This document shows, piece after piece, positions 45,738 to 53,931 of a stretch of DNA of 60,293 bases. How positions within the stretch are numbered: position 1 is the stretch's first letter; each line of letters opens with the position of its first letter. Origin of the DNA: Syntrophobacterales bacterium (GTDB lineage: Bacteria > Desulfobacterota > Desulfobaccia > Desulfobaccales > 0-14-0-80-60-11); the NCBI GenBank assembly GCA_020060385.1, contig JAGVAH010000112.1:1-60293 (forward strand), in the 5' to 3' direction. Below the pieces are notes generated by a model. That model was given only the letters and a program-made list of their open reading frames with translations, made no database searches and had not been told where the DNA came from. The translations under genes were made by a program, and so were the position numbers.

Positions 45738-45850
45738 CGGCTTGAGCGCGCGGTGCCGTTCCTTGCTGCGCCCCGGTCGTGCCTGGGCATCCGGCCTGCT
45801 TTTATTTATTAATTCTGTCCATAAGTTAGCCCCCAAGGAGACTACCAGCC

Positions 45851-46456
45851 ATGGCGGACAAAAAACTTGATTGCCGGGGCTTGGCCTGCCCCCTCCCGGT
45901 CATCAAAACCAAAGAGCTCATCGACCAGGGGGGCGTGGAACAAATCACGGTCCTGGTGGACAACGCGGCGGCCCGGGAAAACGTCAGCCGTTTCCTGGAG
46001 CGGTCCGGCTACCAGGTCCAGGTGGCCCAGCAGTCCGGGACCCTGGCGGTGACGGGGCGGCGGGGCGCAGGGGCGGCCGCGGCCCGCCCCGGGGCCGTCT
46101 GCCAGCCGGAGGCCAGCCAAAAGGTACTGGTGCTCATCGGCGCCGACCGCCTGGGCACGGGGGACGATACCCTGGGGCAAAAACTCCTGGTCAATTTCAT
46201 CGGCACCCTCAAGGAAATGGGGCCGGAGCTCTGGTGCCTGGTATTGCTCAACGCCGGAGTGAAGCTGGCGGTGACCGGCTCCGGGGTCCTGGGGCACCTC
46301 CAGGAACTGGAGCGTAACGGCCTCATGGTCCTGGTGTGCGGCACCTGCCTTAATCACTTTCAGCTCCTGGAGCAGAAGCAGGTGGGGGAGACCACCAATA
46401 TGCTGGATATCGTCACCCACCTGCAGTTGGCGGATAAAGTCATTCCTTTAACCTGA
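45851..46456 (+). CDS. yedF: YedF-type selenium metabolism protein (TusA domain plus DsrE-like domain)
   Basis: A 201-residue two-domain protein. Residues 5-75 are a TusA/SirA fold with CRGLACPLPV (persulfide Cys-Pro). Residues about 95-200 are a DsrE-like domain with VLVLIGADRLGTGDDTLGQ, LNAGVKLAV and VCGTCLNHF. This architecture is that of YedF proteins found beside selenium-donor genes, thought to carry sulfur or selenium as persulfide or selenopersulfide. No SelD or SelA is in the window, so a sulfur role remains possible. AAGGAGACT supplies the ribosome site. It heads a run of sulfur/selenium genes. Confidence 0.85.
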   Translation: MADKKLDCRGLACPLPVIKTKELIDQGGVEQITVLVDNAAARENVSRFLERSGYQVQVAQQSGTLAVTGRRGAGAAAARPGAVCQPEASQKVLVLIGADRLGTGDDTLGQKLLVNFIGTLKEMGPELWCLVLLNAGVKLAVTGSGVLGHLQELERNGLMVLVCGTCLNHFQLLEQKQVGETTNMLDIVTHLQLADKVIPLT

Positions 46457-46508
46457 GGACGCCCCTGCCTTGAGGCGAACCCTCAAGGGCCGGGCTGGAG
46501 AGGCGCAG

Positions 46509-46733
46509 GTGGGCCGGATAACCCCGGAGATGACCGTTCTGGAGATTCTTTGCCGCCACCGGCACACGGAGGAAGTCTTCCGCCAGTATGACGGGGCCGC
46601 GGTGGTCTGCCTCTGCTGCGCGGCCCTTTTTGACGCGGTGGGGGAGACGGCCCGGAAATATGGCCTGGACCTGCAAGGCCTGCTGGCCAGCCTGGAGAAG
46701 GCCGCCGCTGCGCCCCCTGACGAGAGCAAGTAG
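46509..46733 (+). CDS. small DUF1858-like redox protein with a CLCC motif
   Basis: A 74-residue protein resembling DUF1858 / hybrid-cluster-protein-associated disulfide domains: ITPEMTVLEILCRHRHTEEVF, then VVCLCCAALFDAVGETARKYG. The family usually has a CxGC or single-Cys site before the helix. Here CLCC replaces it, giving three cysteines in a row of four, plus one in EILCRH. GTG at 46509 is preferred because GGAGAGG lies six bases upstream; a TTG 39 bases earlier is weaker. Its position between yedF and yedE suggests sulfur or selenium relay, which is inference. Confidence 0.65.
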   Translation: MGRITPEMTVLEILCRHRHTEEVFRQYDGAAVVCLCCAALFDAVGETARKYGLDLQGLLASLEKAAAAPPDESK

Positions 46734-46787
46734 ACGGTAACGCCGGCAAACAAGCTGGAAGACGAGGTGAAAGGAGGAAGGAAAAAA

Positions 46788-47882
46788 ATGTCGGGAATCC
46801 AGAAGTTCTTTGCCTCCCGCGCCGGGATCATCAGCGTGGGCGCCTTTATCGGGGTCTTCGCAGCCCTGTTGCAGAAGTGGGGGAACCCGGGAAACATGGG
46901 CATCTGCGTGGCCTGTTTCGAACGGGACATCGCCGGGGCCATCGGCCTGCACCGGGCCGCGGTGGTGCAATATCTCCGGCCCGAAATCCTGGGTTTCGTG
47001 CTGGGGGCCCTGCTGTCCGCCCTGGCCTTTAGGGAATTCCGGCCCCGGGCCGGGTCCGCGCCCATTGTCCGCTTTGTCTTGGGCATGGCCGCCATGATCG
47101 GCGCTCTGGTTTTCCTGGGCTGCCCCTGGCGCATGCTGCTCCGCCTGGCGGGGGGCGACGGCAACGCCATTTTCGGGCTCGGGGGCCTGGTGGGGGGCAT
47201 CTGGCTAGGCACCCTGTTCTTCAAGGGAGGATATAACCTGGGACGGTCCCAAACCACTTATGCTTCCGTGGGTCTGATCCTGCCCCTCATCATCCTGGGC
47301 CTTTTGGCCTTACGGCTGATCTTCCCCCAGATCCCCGATCAGCCCCAAAGCGGCATTCTCTTCTATAGCGTCAAGGGTCCCGGGGCCCAACACGCGGCCC
47401 TGGCCGTCTCCCTGGTGGTGGGGCTGGCCGTGGGCATCCTGGCCCAGCGCAGCCGCTTCTGCACCATGGGGGCCATCCGGGACCTGATCCTCTTCCGCCA
47501 GGGCCATCTGTTTTCCGGGATGCTGGCCCTGCTGGTGTTCGCCTTCCTGACCAATCTGGTGGTAGGCCAGTTTAAGCCGGGTTTTGCGGGGCAGCCCGTG
47601 GCCCACACCCAGGAAGTGTGGAACTTCATGGGCATGCTGGTGGCGGGCCTGGCCTTCGCCCTGGCGGGGGGCTGTCCCGGGCGGCAACTCTTCATGGCCG
47701 GTGAGGGCGACGGCGACGCCGGGGTCTTTGTCCTGGGCATGATCGCGGGCGCGGCGGTATCCCATAACTTCGGCCTGGCCAGCTCCCCCAAGGGCGTGGG
47801 CCCCCACGGCATTGCCGGGGTCATCATCTGCCTGGCGGTGCTCCTGTTTATCGGCTTCACCATGAGACAGAAATCAGCTTAA
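46788..47882 (+). CDS. yedE: YedE-type selenium/sulfur-compound membrane transporter
   Basis: A 364-residue protein with about ten membrane helices and the YeeE/YedE repeat. The conserved Cys sites are GNMGICVACFERD, FLGCPWRMLLRLAGGD, RSRFCTMGAIRDL and GGCPGRQLFMAGEGD. YeeE homologues pass thiosulfate through membrane-embedded cysteines. The YedE branch lies beside YedF and is proposed to move a selenium compound. The ATG after GGAGGAAGG is clearly the start. TusA follows after 13 bases, as in YeeE-YeeD/TusA pairs, so the imported atom is probably handed to TusA. Confidence 0.9.
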   Translation: MSGIQKFFASRAGIISVGAFIGVFAALLQKWGNPGNMGICVACFERDIAGAIGLHRAAVVQYLRPEILGFVLGALLSALAFREFRPRAGSAPIVRFVLGMAAMIGALVFLGCPWRMLLRLAGGDGNAIFGLGGLVGGIWLGTLFFKGGYNLGRSQTTYASVGLILPLIILGLLALRLIFPQIPDQPQSGILFYSVKGPGAQHAALAVSLVVGLAVGILAQRSRFCTMGAIRDLILFRQGHLFSGMLALLVFAFLTNLVVGQFKPGFAGQPVAHTQEVWNFMGMLVAGLAFALAGGCPGRQLFMAGEGDGDAGVFVLGMIAGAAVSHNFGLASSPKGVGPHGIAGVIICLAVLLFIGFTMRQKSA

Positions 47883-47895
47883 GGAGGAAGGATGC

Positions 47896-48114
47896 ATGTC
47901 GAATCTCGTCGATGCCCGGGGACTTTCCTGTCCGCAGCCGGTGCTGCTCACCCTGGATAGAATCAAGAGCCTGGGCCAGGGGGAACTGACGGTCCTGGTG
48001 GACACCGATACTTCCAAGGAGAACGTCATCCGGGCCGCGGGCAGCCAGGGCTGGCAGGTAAAAAGCGTGGATGCGGCCGGGATGGAATATAAGCTCATCC
48101 TGGAAAAGGCCTAG
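47896..48114 (+). CDS. TusA-family sulfur carrier
   Basis: A 72-residue TusA/SirA-fold protein with the ARGLSCPQPV persulfide motif (Cys12). Together with the upstream transporter it is a probable acceptor of the imported sulfur or selenium atom. AAGGAGGAAGG gives a strong ribosome site, and the short gaps on both sides indicate one operon. Confidence 0.9.
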   Translation: MSNLVDARGLSCPQPVLLTLDRIKSLGQGELTVLVDTDTSKENVIRAAGSQGWQVKSVDAAGMEYKLILEKA

Positions 48115-48180
48115 GGTGAAGCCTCGTAAATTAGATGGTTTTCCTGTTCAGGAAAAGGGTTCAATACATGGCATTATTTT

Positions 48181-48207
48181 TCCCCCCTTTTCTAAAGGGG
48201 GATTAAA
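48181..48207. repeat. G/C-run palindromic repeat, single hairpin
   Basis: TCCCCCCTTTTCTAAAGGGG and GATTAAAG form one hairpin of the family, in the 229-base gap after tusA. It may act as a weak terminator. The rest of the gap holds no recognised feature. Confidence 0.7.
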
Positions 48208-48343
48208 GAACCCTCCTCTCAACCTTTTGCTTGTTGATAACCTATCTGAGGCCTAGAAATAGGTTCTGAAATTAGGTTCTAGATCAGGCCATATCGCTAA
48301 TAAGTAGGGCTGTTGAAAGACCCTGTTTGCTTCAAGGAGTCTT

Positions 48344-48895
48344 ATGTCGCGGTGGCGTTTTTGGAAGCGCAGGCCGTCTGCGCCAATCCCTGAGTCGCAT
48401 ATCGACCTGGGTATCCTGGTCTTCGCCAGCACTAGCGAAGTGATCCGGGCTGAGAAACTCCTCAGGGACGCGGGCTGGACCATCAAGGTCATGGGCCCGC
48501 CCCCGGAGATTCAAAGCGGCTGCGACCTGGTGATCCAGTTTCCCCTGATGAATAAACTGGAAGTTCTGAGGGTATTGGCGGCTAACCGGCTGTCGCCGCT
48601 GCAGGCCGTCCCCCGCAGCGGTCCCTTGCTCAAACCGGTGGACCTCTTTCAGGTCAAGGATTTCGGCCGCTACCTGATGGTCCGGGCCGCCAACATGAAA
48701 CTGACGGTGGACAAAACCACCCGGAAGATCGTCAACGTCTCCGGGGGCGGTTGTCCGGATGTGCCCTATCTGGCCTATAAGCTGGTGGGGCGGACCCTGG
48801 AGGACGCGCCCCGGCCCCGGGACATCGGCCATACGGTCTGCGGCTATGCCCTGCAGTTGGCCCTGGAGGAGATGGAAAGGCAATGCTCGGAGTAG
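48344..48895 (+). CDS. DUF3343 protein (putative Se/S carrier) with a C-terminal Cys domain
   Basis: A 183-residue protein. Residues about 20-75 form a DUF3343 domain (ILVFASTSEVIRAEKLLRDA, then IKVMGPPPEIQSGCDLVIQF), a family linked to selenium donor genes and described as a putative Se/S carrier. The second half carries VNVSGGGCPDVPYLAYKLVG and a late Cys in VCGYALQLALEEM. The domain's usual short form is about 80 residues, so this is an extended version. AAGGAG precedes the ATG. The last 13 bases overlap the next gene. Confidence 0.75.
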   Translation: MSRWRFWKRRPSAPIPESHIDLGILVFASTSEVIRAEKLLRDAGWTIKVMGPPPEIQSGCDLVIQFPLMNKLEVLRVLAANRLSPLQAVPRSGPLLKPVDLFQVKDFGRYLMVRAANMKLTVDKTTRKIVNVSGGGCPDVPYLAYKLVGRTLEDAPRPRDIGHTVCGYALQLALEEMERQCSE

Positions 48896-49737
48896 TGGGC
48901 ACTATCCCGGAGGAGGAGTTCCCTCTGGTGGTGGGTCCGGTTGCCCTGGGGGACGTGTCTCTCACCGTCCAGGGACGCGAGGTGCCCCTCACCCGGGGGA
49001 CCGCCGCGCTTTTGGCCGCGGCCGCGGTCTGTCTGGAAACCCTGGGCCAGCCTCCGCCCCTGGCCTTCCTGGCCGGGGACATCGGCCTGGGCCAGGGGAG
49101 CCGGCAATTATATGAATATTTGACCCTGAATCTGGGGCCGCACCAGTTAAAGGTCCTGACTTTTCACTATATCCTGCCCATGGTGGACTGGCACAACCGG
49201 GTCCTGTGGGCCATTCAGGAGATGGCCGCCCCTCCCCTGCTCATCGCCGACGCCGGGTACATGTATGTGGCCAAAATGAGCGGAGAAGCGCCGGCCTACG
49301 ACCTGTTCACCCCCGATGCCGGGGAAATCGCCTTTTTGGCGGATGAAGCCGCGCCCCATCCCTTTTATACCCGGGGCTTCATCCTGCACCAGGACAACCA
49401 GGTGCCGGACCTCATCGCCCGGGCCTATGCCCATGAGAACGCCGCCCGCCACCTGCTGGTCAAGGGTAAAAGGGATTATGTGGCCACCAGGGAGGGGGTG
49501 GCGGCCAGCATTGACGAACCCCAAATCGAAGCCCTGGAGCCCATGGGCGGCACCGGGGACACCTTGACCGGCATTGCCGCGGCCTTGATCGCCGGGGGCT
49601 GGGATATTGTCCCGGCCGCAGTCCTGGCGGCCCGGGTCAACCGGGTGGCCGGGGCCCTGGCCAAGCCCACCCCGGCCACCGGCGTCCAGGACTTGGTGCA
49701 GCAGATCCCGGCGGCCCTGGCCCAGCTTCTCTCCTGA
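48883..49737 (+). CDS. NAD(P)H-hydrate dehydratase/ribokinase-like protein
   Basis: A 284-residue protein with a ribokinase-like ending: PMGGTGDTLTGIAAALIAGG (about 225-245) has the Gly-rich anion hole and catalytic Asp of the NnrD-type group. LFTPDAGEIAFLADE resembles the LTPHxGE motif. The first ~100 residues differ from NnrD. Proteins like this occur beside DUF3343 proteins, and their substrate is not established. Translation is coupled to the DUF3343 gene by overlap, so they probably work as a pair. Confidence 0.7.
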   Translation: MLGVVGTIPEEEFPLVVGPVALGDVSLTVQGREVPLTRGTAALLAAAAVCLETLGQPPPLAFLAGDIGLGQGSRQLYEYLTLNLGPHQLKVLTFHYILPMVDWHNRVLWAIQEMAAPPLLIADAGYMYVAKMSGEAPAYDLFTPDAGEIAFLADEAAPHPFYTRGFILHQDNQVPDLIARAYAHENAARHLLVKGKRDYVATREGVAASIDEPQIEALEPMGGTGDTLTGIAAALIAGGWDIVPAAVLAARVNRVAGALAKPTPATGVQDLVQQIPAALAQLLS

Positions 49738-49780
49738 GGCCAAAGGGCATACGAATACGAAACCATAAGGAGGTAAAGGG

Positions 49781-50626
49781 ATGTTGAGCCGTAAAAAAGC
49801 CGCGTTAGTTCTTATCCTGATGCTGACCGTGATCTTGGGAACCGTTCCCCCTCTCTGGGCCCAGGACCCCCTGGCGCCCTTTAAAACCCTGGAGGGCAAA
49901 ATCGACATCGCCGGGGGCACCGCCCATATCCCGGTGATGACCGAGGCCGCGGAACAGATCATGAAGGCCAATCCCAAGATCCGCATTACCGTGGCCGGGG
50001 GCGGCTCCGGCGTGGGCGTCCAGAAGGTGGGGTCAGGATTGGTGGACATCGGCAACACCGGCCGGGCCCTCACGCCCGCGGAAGTCAGCAAGTACGGGCT
50101 GAAGACCTTTCCCTTTGCCATCGATGGGGTGGCGGTGGCCCTCAACCCCCAAAACCCCGTCAGCGCCTTGACCTCCCAGCAGGTCCGGGATATCTTTGCC
50201 GGCAAGATCAAGAACTGGAAGGAAGTGGGGGGCGCGGACGCGCCCATCCATCTCTTCACCCGGGATGAGGCCAGCGGCACCCGGGAGACCTTCTGGAAGA
50301 AGCTTTTGAAGAAGGGGCCCATTGACGCCAAGGCCAATATCGTCGCCTCCAACGGGGCCATGAAGATGGCCCTGGCCCAGGACTCCCGGGCCATCGGCTA
50401 CCTGGGCATCGGCTTTGTGGACCAGAAGGTGAAGGCCATCAAGCTGGACGGCGCCGAGCCCACCCAGGAAAACGCCAAGAGCGGCGCTTACCAGGTGACC
50501 CGCTTGCTCTTCATGAACACCAAGGGGGACCCCCAGCCCCTGCTACTGGCCTTTATCAACTATATTAAGGGACCCCGGGGGGCCAAGATAATCCAGAAGC
50601 ACGGGTTTATCCCCATCCAGAAATAA
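49781..50626 (+). CDS. pstS: phosphate ABC transporter binding protein PstS
   Basis: A 281-residue periplasmic protein with signal peptide (KKAALVLILMLTVILG..WAQ). Its phosphate-binding segments are AGGTAHIPVMTEAAEQ, TVAGGGSGVGVQKVGSG (in the place of the usual GSG..A site) and DEASGTRETFWKKLL. AAGGAGGTAAAGGG provides a strong ribosome site. It heads pstSCAB. No PhoU or PhoR-PhoB gene follows, and no Pho box was recognised. Confidence 0.9.
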   Translation: MLSRKKAALVLILMLTVILGTVPPLWAQDPLAPFKTLEGKIDIAGGTAHIPVMTEAAEQIMKANPKIRITVAGGGSGVGVQKVGSGLVDIGNTGRALTPAEVSKYGLKTFPFAIDGVAVALNPQNPVSALTSQQVRDIFAGKIKNWKEVGGADAPIHLFTRDEASGTRETFWKKLLKKGPIDAKANIVASNGAMKMALAQDSRAIGYLGIGFVDQKVKAIKLDGAEPTQENAKSGAYQVTRLLFMNTKGDPQPLLLAFINYIKGPRGAKIIQKHGFIPIQK

Positions 50627-50645
50627 GTTGACTTGCCCTTGACCC

Positions 50646-50673
50646 GGAGCGCCGGGCCCTGCACCGGCGCTCC
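50646..50673. promoter_or_regulatory. perfect hairpin between pstS and pstC
   Basis: GGAGCGCCGG and CCGGCGCTCC make a perfect 10-bp GC stem with an 8-base loop, directly followed by GGAGGAAGG. There is no T run, so it is not a complete intrinsic terminator. It is well placed to stabilise the pstS message end and to limit ribosome access to pstC. Confidence 0.6.
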
Positions 50674-50691
50674 GGAGGAAGGTGGCGGTAC

Positions 50692-51591
50692 GTGCCCATT
50701 TCCGGACCAAGACGCTGGCGGCGGCTGGAACAACGCCAGGCAGCCATCAAGTGGCTGCTAGGGGCGGCCATGGTTATTTCCTGCGCCTCGGTGTTGGCCA
50801 TCCTGGGATTTCTGGCCTATTTCGCGCTGCCCATCTTTGCCGGCGGCCACCTGGGGGAGATCTTCTCCTGGGAATGGCGACCCTTTCAGGGGCAATGCGG
50901 CATCCTGCCCATGGCCGTGGGTTCCTTTCTGTTGGCGGTCACAGCCATGGGGCTGGCTTATCCTTTAGGTCTGGGGATTTGTGGTTTTGCCCACGGTCTG
51001 GGCCCCAGGTGGCTCCGGAGGCCGCTATTGGGCCTGATTCACTTCCTGACCAGCATCCCCACGGTGATCTATGGGTTTGTCTCCGTGATCTTCCTGGTGC
51101 CCCTGGTGCGGGGCATTTTCCCGGAAAGCACCGGCTATTCCTGGCTCACGGCCGCGCTGACTTTGAGCCTGATGGTGCTGCCCACCATCGTCTTGTTGAT
51201 CCAGGCCCAGTTGCAGCAGGTGGATGGCCGGGTGCGCCTGGCCAGTGCGGCCCTGGGATTTTCCCCGGCCCAAACCTTTCTCTGGGTCCTGGGGCCCCAG
51301 GCCTCCAGGGGTCTGTGGGCCGCAGCGGTGCTGGGTTTCAGCCGGGCCCTGGGGGACACCATCATCGCCCTCATGGTGGCGGGCAATGCCCCCCAGGTGC
51401 CCCATTCCCTCCTGGACTCCATCCGCACCCTGACCGCGCACATCGCCCTGGTGGTGGCCACGGACAGCACCAGCCAGGCCTACCAGTCCATCTTTGCCAG
51501 CGGCCTGATCCTCTTTATGGTCACCACCGCCATCAACCTCACCCTGCGGCGGCTCCAGTCCGGGACGAGGCCGGCAGCGTCCCATGATTAA
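50692..51591 (+). CDS. pstC: phosphate ABC transporter permease PstC
   Basis: A 299-residue permease with about six helices, FLTSIPTVIYGFVSVIFLVP and the coupling loop GFSRALGDTIIALMVAGNAP. The GTG start with a GGTGG ribosome site close by gives a short hydrophilic N-terminus before the first helix. The stop overlaps the pstA start by eight bases. Confidence 0.9.
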   Translation: MPISGPRRWRRLEQRQAAIKWLLGAAMVISCASVLAILGFLAYFALPIFAGGHLGEIFSWEWRPFQGQCGILPMAVGSFLLAVTAMGLAYPLGLGICGFAHGLGPRWLRRPLLGLIHFLTSIPTVIYGFVSVIFLVPLVRGIFPESTGYSWLTAALTLSLMVLPTIVLLIQAQLQQVDGRVRLASAALGFSPAQTFLWVLGPQASRGLWAAAVLGFSRALGDTIIALMVAGNAPQVPHSLLDSIRTLTAHIALVVATDSTSQAYQSIFASGLILFMVTTAINLTLRRLQSGTRPAASHD

Positions 51592-52474
51592 ACGCCTCAC
51601 CTCTCTAGCCCAGGCCTGCTCCTGGCTGGCGGTGGTGACCACCCTGGGGCTGGTCCTGTTGCTCCTCGGCTTCCTGGGGCTGCGGGGGTTTGACGCCCTC
51701 AACCCGGCCCTCTTTTTCGGAAAGACGCCGGCCTGGGCGGCCATCACCGCCCGGCTGCCGGTGTGGCACGGCATCTGGCCGGCCTGCGTGGGCACGGTGA
51801 CCCTGGTCCTCCTGGCTTCCCTCCTGGCCATCCCCCTGGGTCTGGCCAGCGGCATCTATCTGGCCAGCTATGCCCCGGGTCCCTGGAAAAGATGGTTCGC
51901 CCTGGCGGTGGAACTGCTGGCGGCCATCCCCTCCATTGTCATGGGGCTATTCGGGTTCGCCCTGATCCTCTTTCTCAAAAAGACGCTGGCCCCCCAGGCC
52001 AATACCTGTCTCCTCTTGTCCGCGGGTTGTCTGGCCCTGCTGGTCCTCCCCTACCTGATCCTCATGACCCAAACCACCCTGGAGGCCCTGCCTTCGGAGT
52101 TACGGCTGACGGGTCTCAGCCTCGGGTTCACCCCCTGGCAGAATCTGGTCCATATCCTCCTCCCAGCCGGGGGCCGGGGGATTTTGAGCGGGGTCATCCT
52201 GGCGGTGGGCCGGGCCGCGGAGGATACCGCGGTCATCCTGCTCACCGGGGTGGTGGCCAACGCCGGCTTGCCCTCCGGCATCCTGGGCAAATACGAGGCC
52301 CTGCCCTTCCACATCTTTTATCTGGCCGCGGAAGCCAGGTCCGACGCGGAGCTGGCCCAGGGCTTCGGAGCCGCCCTGGTTCTGCTACTCTTGACCGCGG
52401 CCCTGTTTTTAGGCGCGTATTATCTGCAAAACACCCTGGCCAAGGCATGGAAGCAAAAAGACCTGTTGATTTAG
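51584..52474 (+). CDS. pstA: phosphate ABC transporter permease PstA
   Basis: A 296-residue permease with about six helices, ELLAAIPSIVMGLFGFALIL near residue 110 and a coupling loop VGRAAEDTAVILLTGVVANA. It overlaps pstC upstream by 8 bases and pstB downstream by 28 bases, so the set is tightly coupled. Confidence 0.9.
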   Translation: MIKRLTSLAQACSWLAVVTTLGLVLLLLGFLGLRGFDALNPALFFGKTPAWAAITARLPVWHGIWPACVGTVTLVLLASLLAIPLGLASGIYLASYAPGPWKRWFALAVELLAAIPSIVMGLFGFALILFLKKTLAPQANTCLLLSAGCLALLVLPYLILMTQTTLEALPSELRLTGLSLGFTPWQNLVHILLPAGGRGILSGVILAVGRAAEDTAVILLTGVVANAGLPSGILGKYEALPFHIFYLAAEARSDAELAQGFGAALVLLLLTAALFLGAYYLQNTLAKAWKQKDLLI

Positions 52475-53226
52475 AACCCAGTGTGCGGGTGGAGCATCTC
52501 CACGTCAGCTTCGGTGGGCGGGAGGTCCTCCATGACCTGAGCGCGCAGTTTGCCCCCGGGGAGATCACGGTGATCCTGGGGCGCTCCGGTTCCGGCAAGT
52601 CCACCTTCCTTAGGGCCCTTAACCGCCTCAACGAGTGCTTTCCCGGCAGCGCCACCCGGGGTTCCGTACGGCTGAAGTTGCAGGGCCAGTGGCGGGACAT
52701 CTACCGGGAGGCCCTGCCCCTCACGGAACTGCGCCGCCGGGTGGGGATGGTCATGCAGACCCCCCACCTCCTGCCCGTGTCCATTGCCGCCAACCTGGCC
52801 CTGCCGTTGAAGCTCGTCTTGGGCCTGCCCCGCCGGGAAATCCCGGCCCGGGTGGCCGGAGCCCTCAAAGAAGCCCATCTCTGGGAGGAGGTGGCGGACC
52901 GCCTGGACGCGCCGGCCCATACCCTCTCCGGGGGCCAGCAGCAGCGCCTCTGCCTGGCCCGGGTCCTGGCCCTGGAACCGGAAATCCTGCTGGTGGACGA
53001 GCCCACCGCCTCCCTGGATTTCCGGGCCTCCCTCAAGGTGGAAGAACTCCTCTTGTCCCTGAAAGAACGTTATACTATTATTGCTGTGTCCCATAGCCTG
53101 AGCCAGGCCCGCCGCCTGGCGGACGCAGCCCTCATCTTCAGGGACGGCTCCGTAGCTGAACGGTTAAGCCGGGAGGACCTGCAGGCTCCGGATACCTTGC
53201 AGGCCCTGTTGGAGGAAATTTTTTAG
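52447..53226 (+). CDS. pstB: phosphate ABC transporter ATPase PstB
   Basis: A 259-residue ATPase with Walker A GRSGSGKST followed by FLRALNRLNE (a PstB hallmark). It also has VGMVMQTPHLLPVSIAANLA, signature LSGGQQQRLCLARVLAL and Walker B ILLVDEPTASLD. The ATG at 52447 lies within the end of pstA; a longer open frame upstream is only the pstA shadow. Confidence 0.92.
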   Translation: MEAKRPVDLEPSVRVEHLHVSFGGREVLHDLSAQFAPGEITVILGRSGSGKSTFLRALNRLNECFPGSATRGSVRLKLQGQWRDIYREALPLTELRRRVGMVMQTPHLLPVSIAANLALPLKLVLGLPRREIPARVAGALKEAHLWEEVADRLDAPAHTLSGGQQQRLCLARVLALEPEILLVDEPTASLDFRASLKVEELLLSLKERYTIIAVSHSLSQARRLADAALIFRDGSVAERLSREDLQAPDTLQALLEEIF

Positions 53227-53445
53227 TCAGGGTTGGTTAACACAAGCAGCAAGCGAACACGCCATTCGTGAACCTTTGGCTCACCAGAAACCATGAAAAT
53301 ATTGGAACTTGGAGCTTGGAACTTTTCAGGACAGTTCCTCATGAGCTATTGGTTCAGCCGTAAGTTATGCAAAGTTCGTGGAATTGCGCACTTAACCTTG
53401 AACCTTGAACTTTGAACTTTTCAGACAGAAAACTGAGGAGGCCCC
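53227..53445. other. intergenic stretch with heptamer and composite repeats
   Basis: It holds GGAACTTGGAGCTTGGAACT (53304-53323), CAGGACAGTTCCTCATG with a following GCCGTAAGTTATG, and tandem AACCTTGAACCTTGAACTTTG (53393-53423). Parts recur together at 59545-59700. No gene is seen. Confidence 0.6.
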
Positions 53446-53916
53446 ATGTTGGAAATAAGCATCCCCGGGGGGCAAACCCTGCGTCTCAGCCAACTGCTCC
53501 TGGATTATAACGGCACCCTGGCCGCTGACGGTTCTTTGCTCCCGGGGGTGGCCGAGCGCCTGCAAAGCCTGGCCCAGCATCTGCAGATTCATGTGGTCAC
53601 CGCGGACACCTTTGGCAGCGTCCGGGACCAGGTGGCCCACCTGCCGGTGCAATTGGCCGTCATTCCTCCCCAGGATCAGGCCCAGGCCAAGGCCGATTTC
53701 CTGGATACCTTGTGGCCGGAGGATGCCGTGGCCATCGGCAATGGCAGAAACGATGAACTGATGCTGAAAAAAGCGGCCCTGGGAATAGCCCTGGTGCAAA
53801 CCGAAGGCGCGGCCGCCTCCGCCCTCCGGGCTGCGGACGTGGTAACCCCGGGAATCATCGAGGCCCTGGACCTGCTGCTCCATCCCGACCGCTTGCGGGC
53901 CACCCTCAGGTGTTAA
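53446..53916 (+). CDS. soluble HAD-family protein related to P-type ATPase catalytic domains
   Basis: A 156-residue HAD phosphohydrolase with motif I LLLDYNGTLA (the second Asp of DxDGT replaced by Asn, as in P-type ATPase-like soluble HADs). Motif II is VVTADT, with a Lys in QAQAKADFL and motif IV AIGNGRNDELML. It lacks the metal-transport and cap domains of P-type ATPases. The physiological substrate is unknown. GAGGAGG lies just before the ATG. A lipoprotein gene follows after 15 bases. Confidence 0.85.
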   Translation: MLEISIPGGQTLRLSQLLLDYNGTLAADGSLLPGVAERLQSLAQHLQIHVVTADTFGSVRDQVAHLPVQLAVIPPQDQAQAKADFLDTLWPEDAVAIGNGRNDELMLKKAALGIALVQTEGAAASALRAADVVTPGIIEALDLLLHPDRLRATLRC

Positions 53917-53931
53917 GGGGAGGTGAAGAGG

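Larger units (their letters stand above)
44997..45850. other. long intergenic stretch upstream of the selenium/sulfur cluster
   Basis: It contains a nested palindrome (45083-45226), a possible coding relic (45416-45544, minus) and a structured element (45642-45737). Long open frames here have no protein-like character. Confidence 0.5.

Noticed and set aside
45254-45745. 163-codon open frame upstream of yedF
   Set aside because: It has no ribosome site and no protein-like segments, and it runs through the structured element at 45642-45737.
45851-49737. In-frame TGA selenocysteine codons in the selenium-type genes
   Set aside because: All six genes are full length without internal TGA, so none appears to be a selenoprotein.
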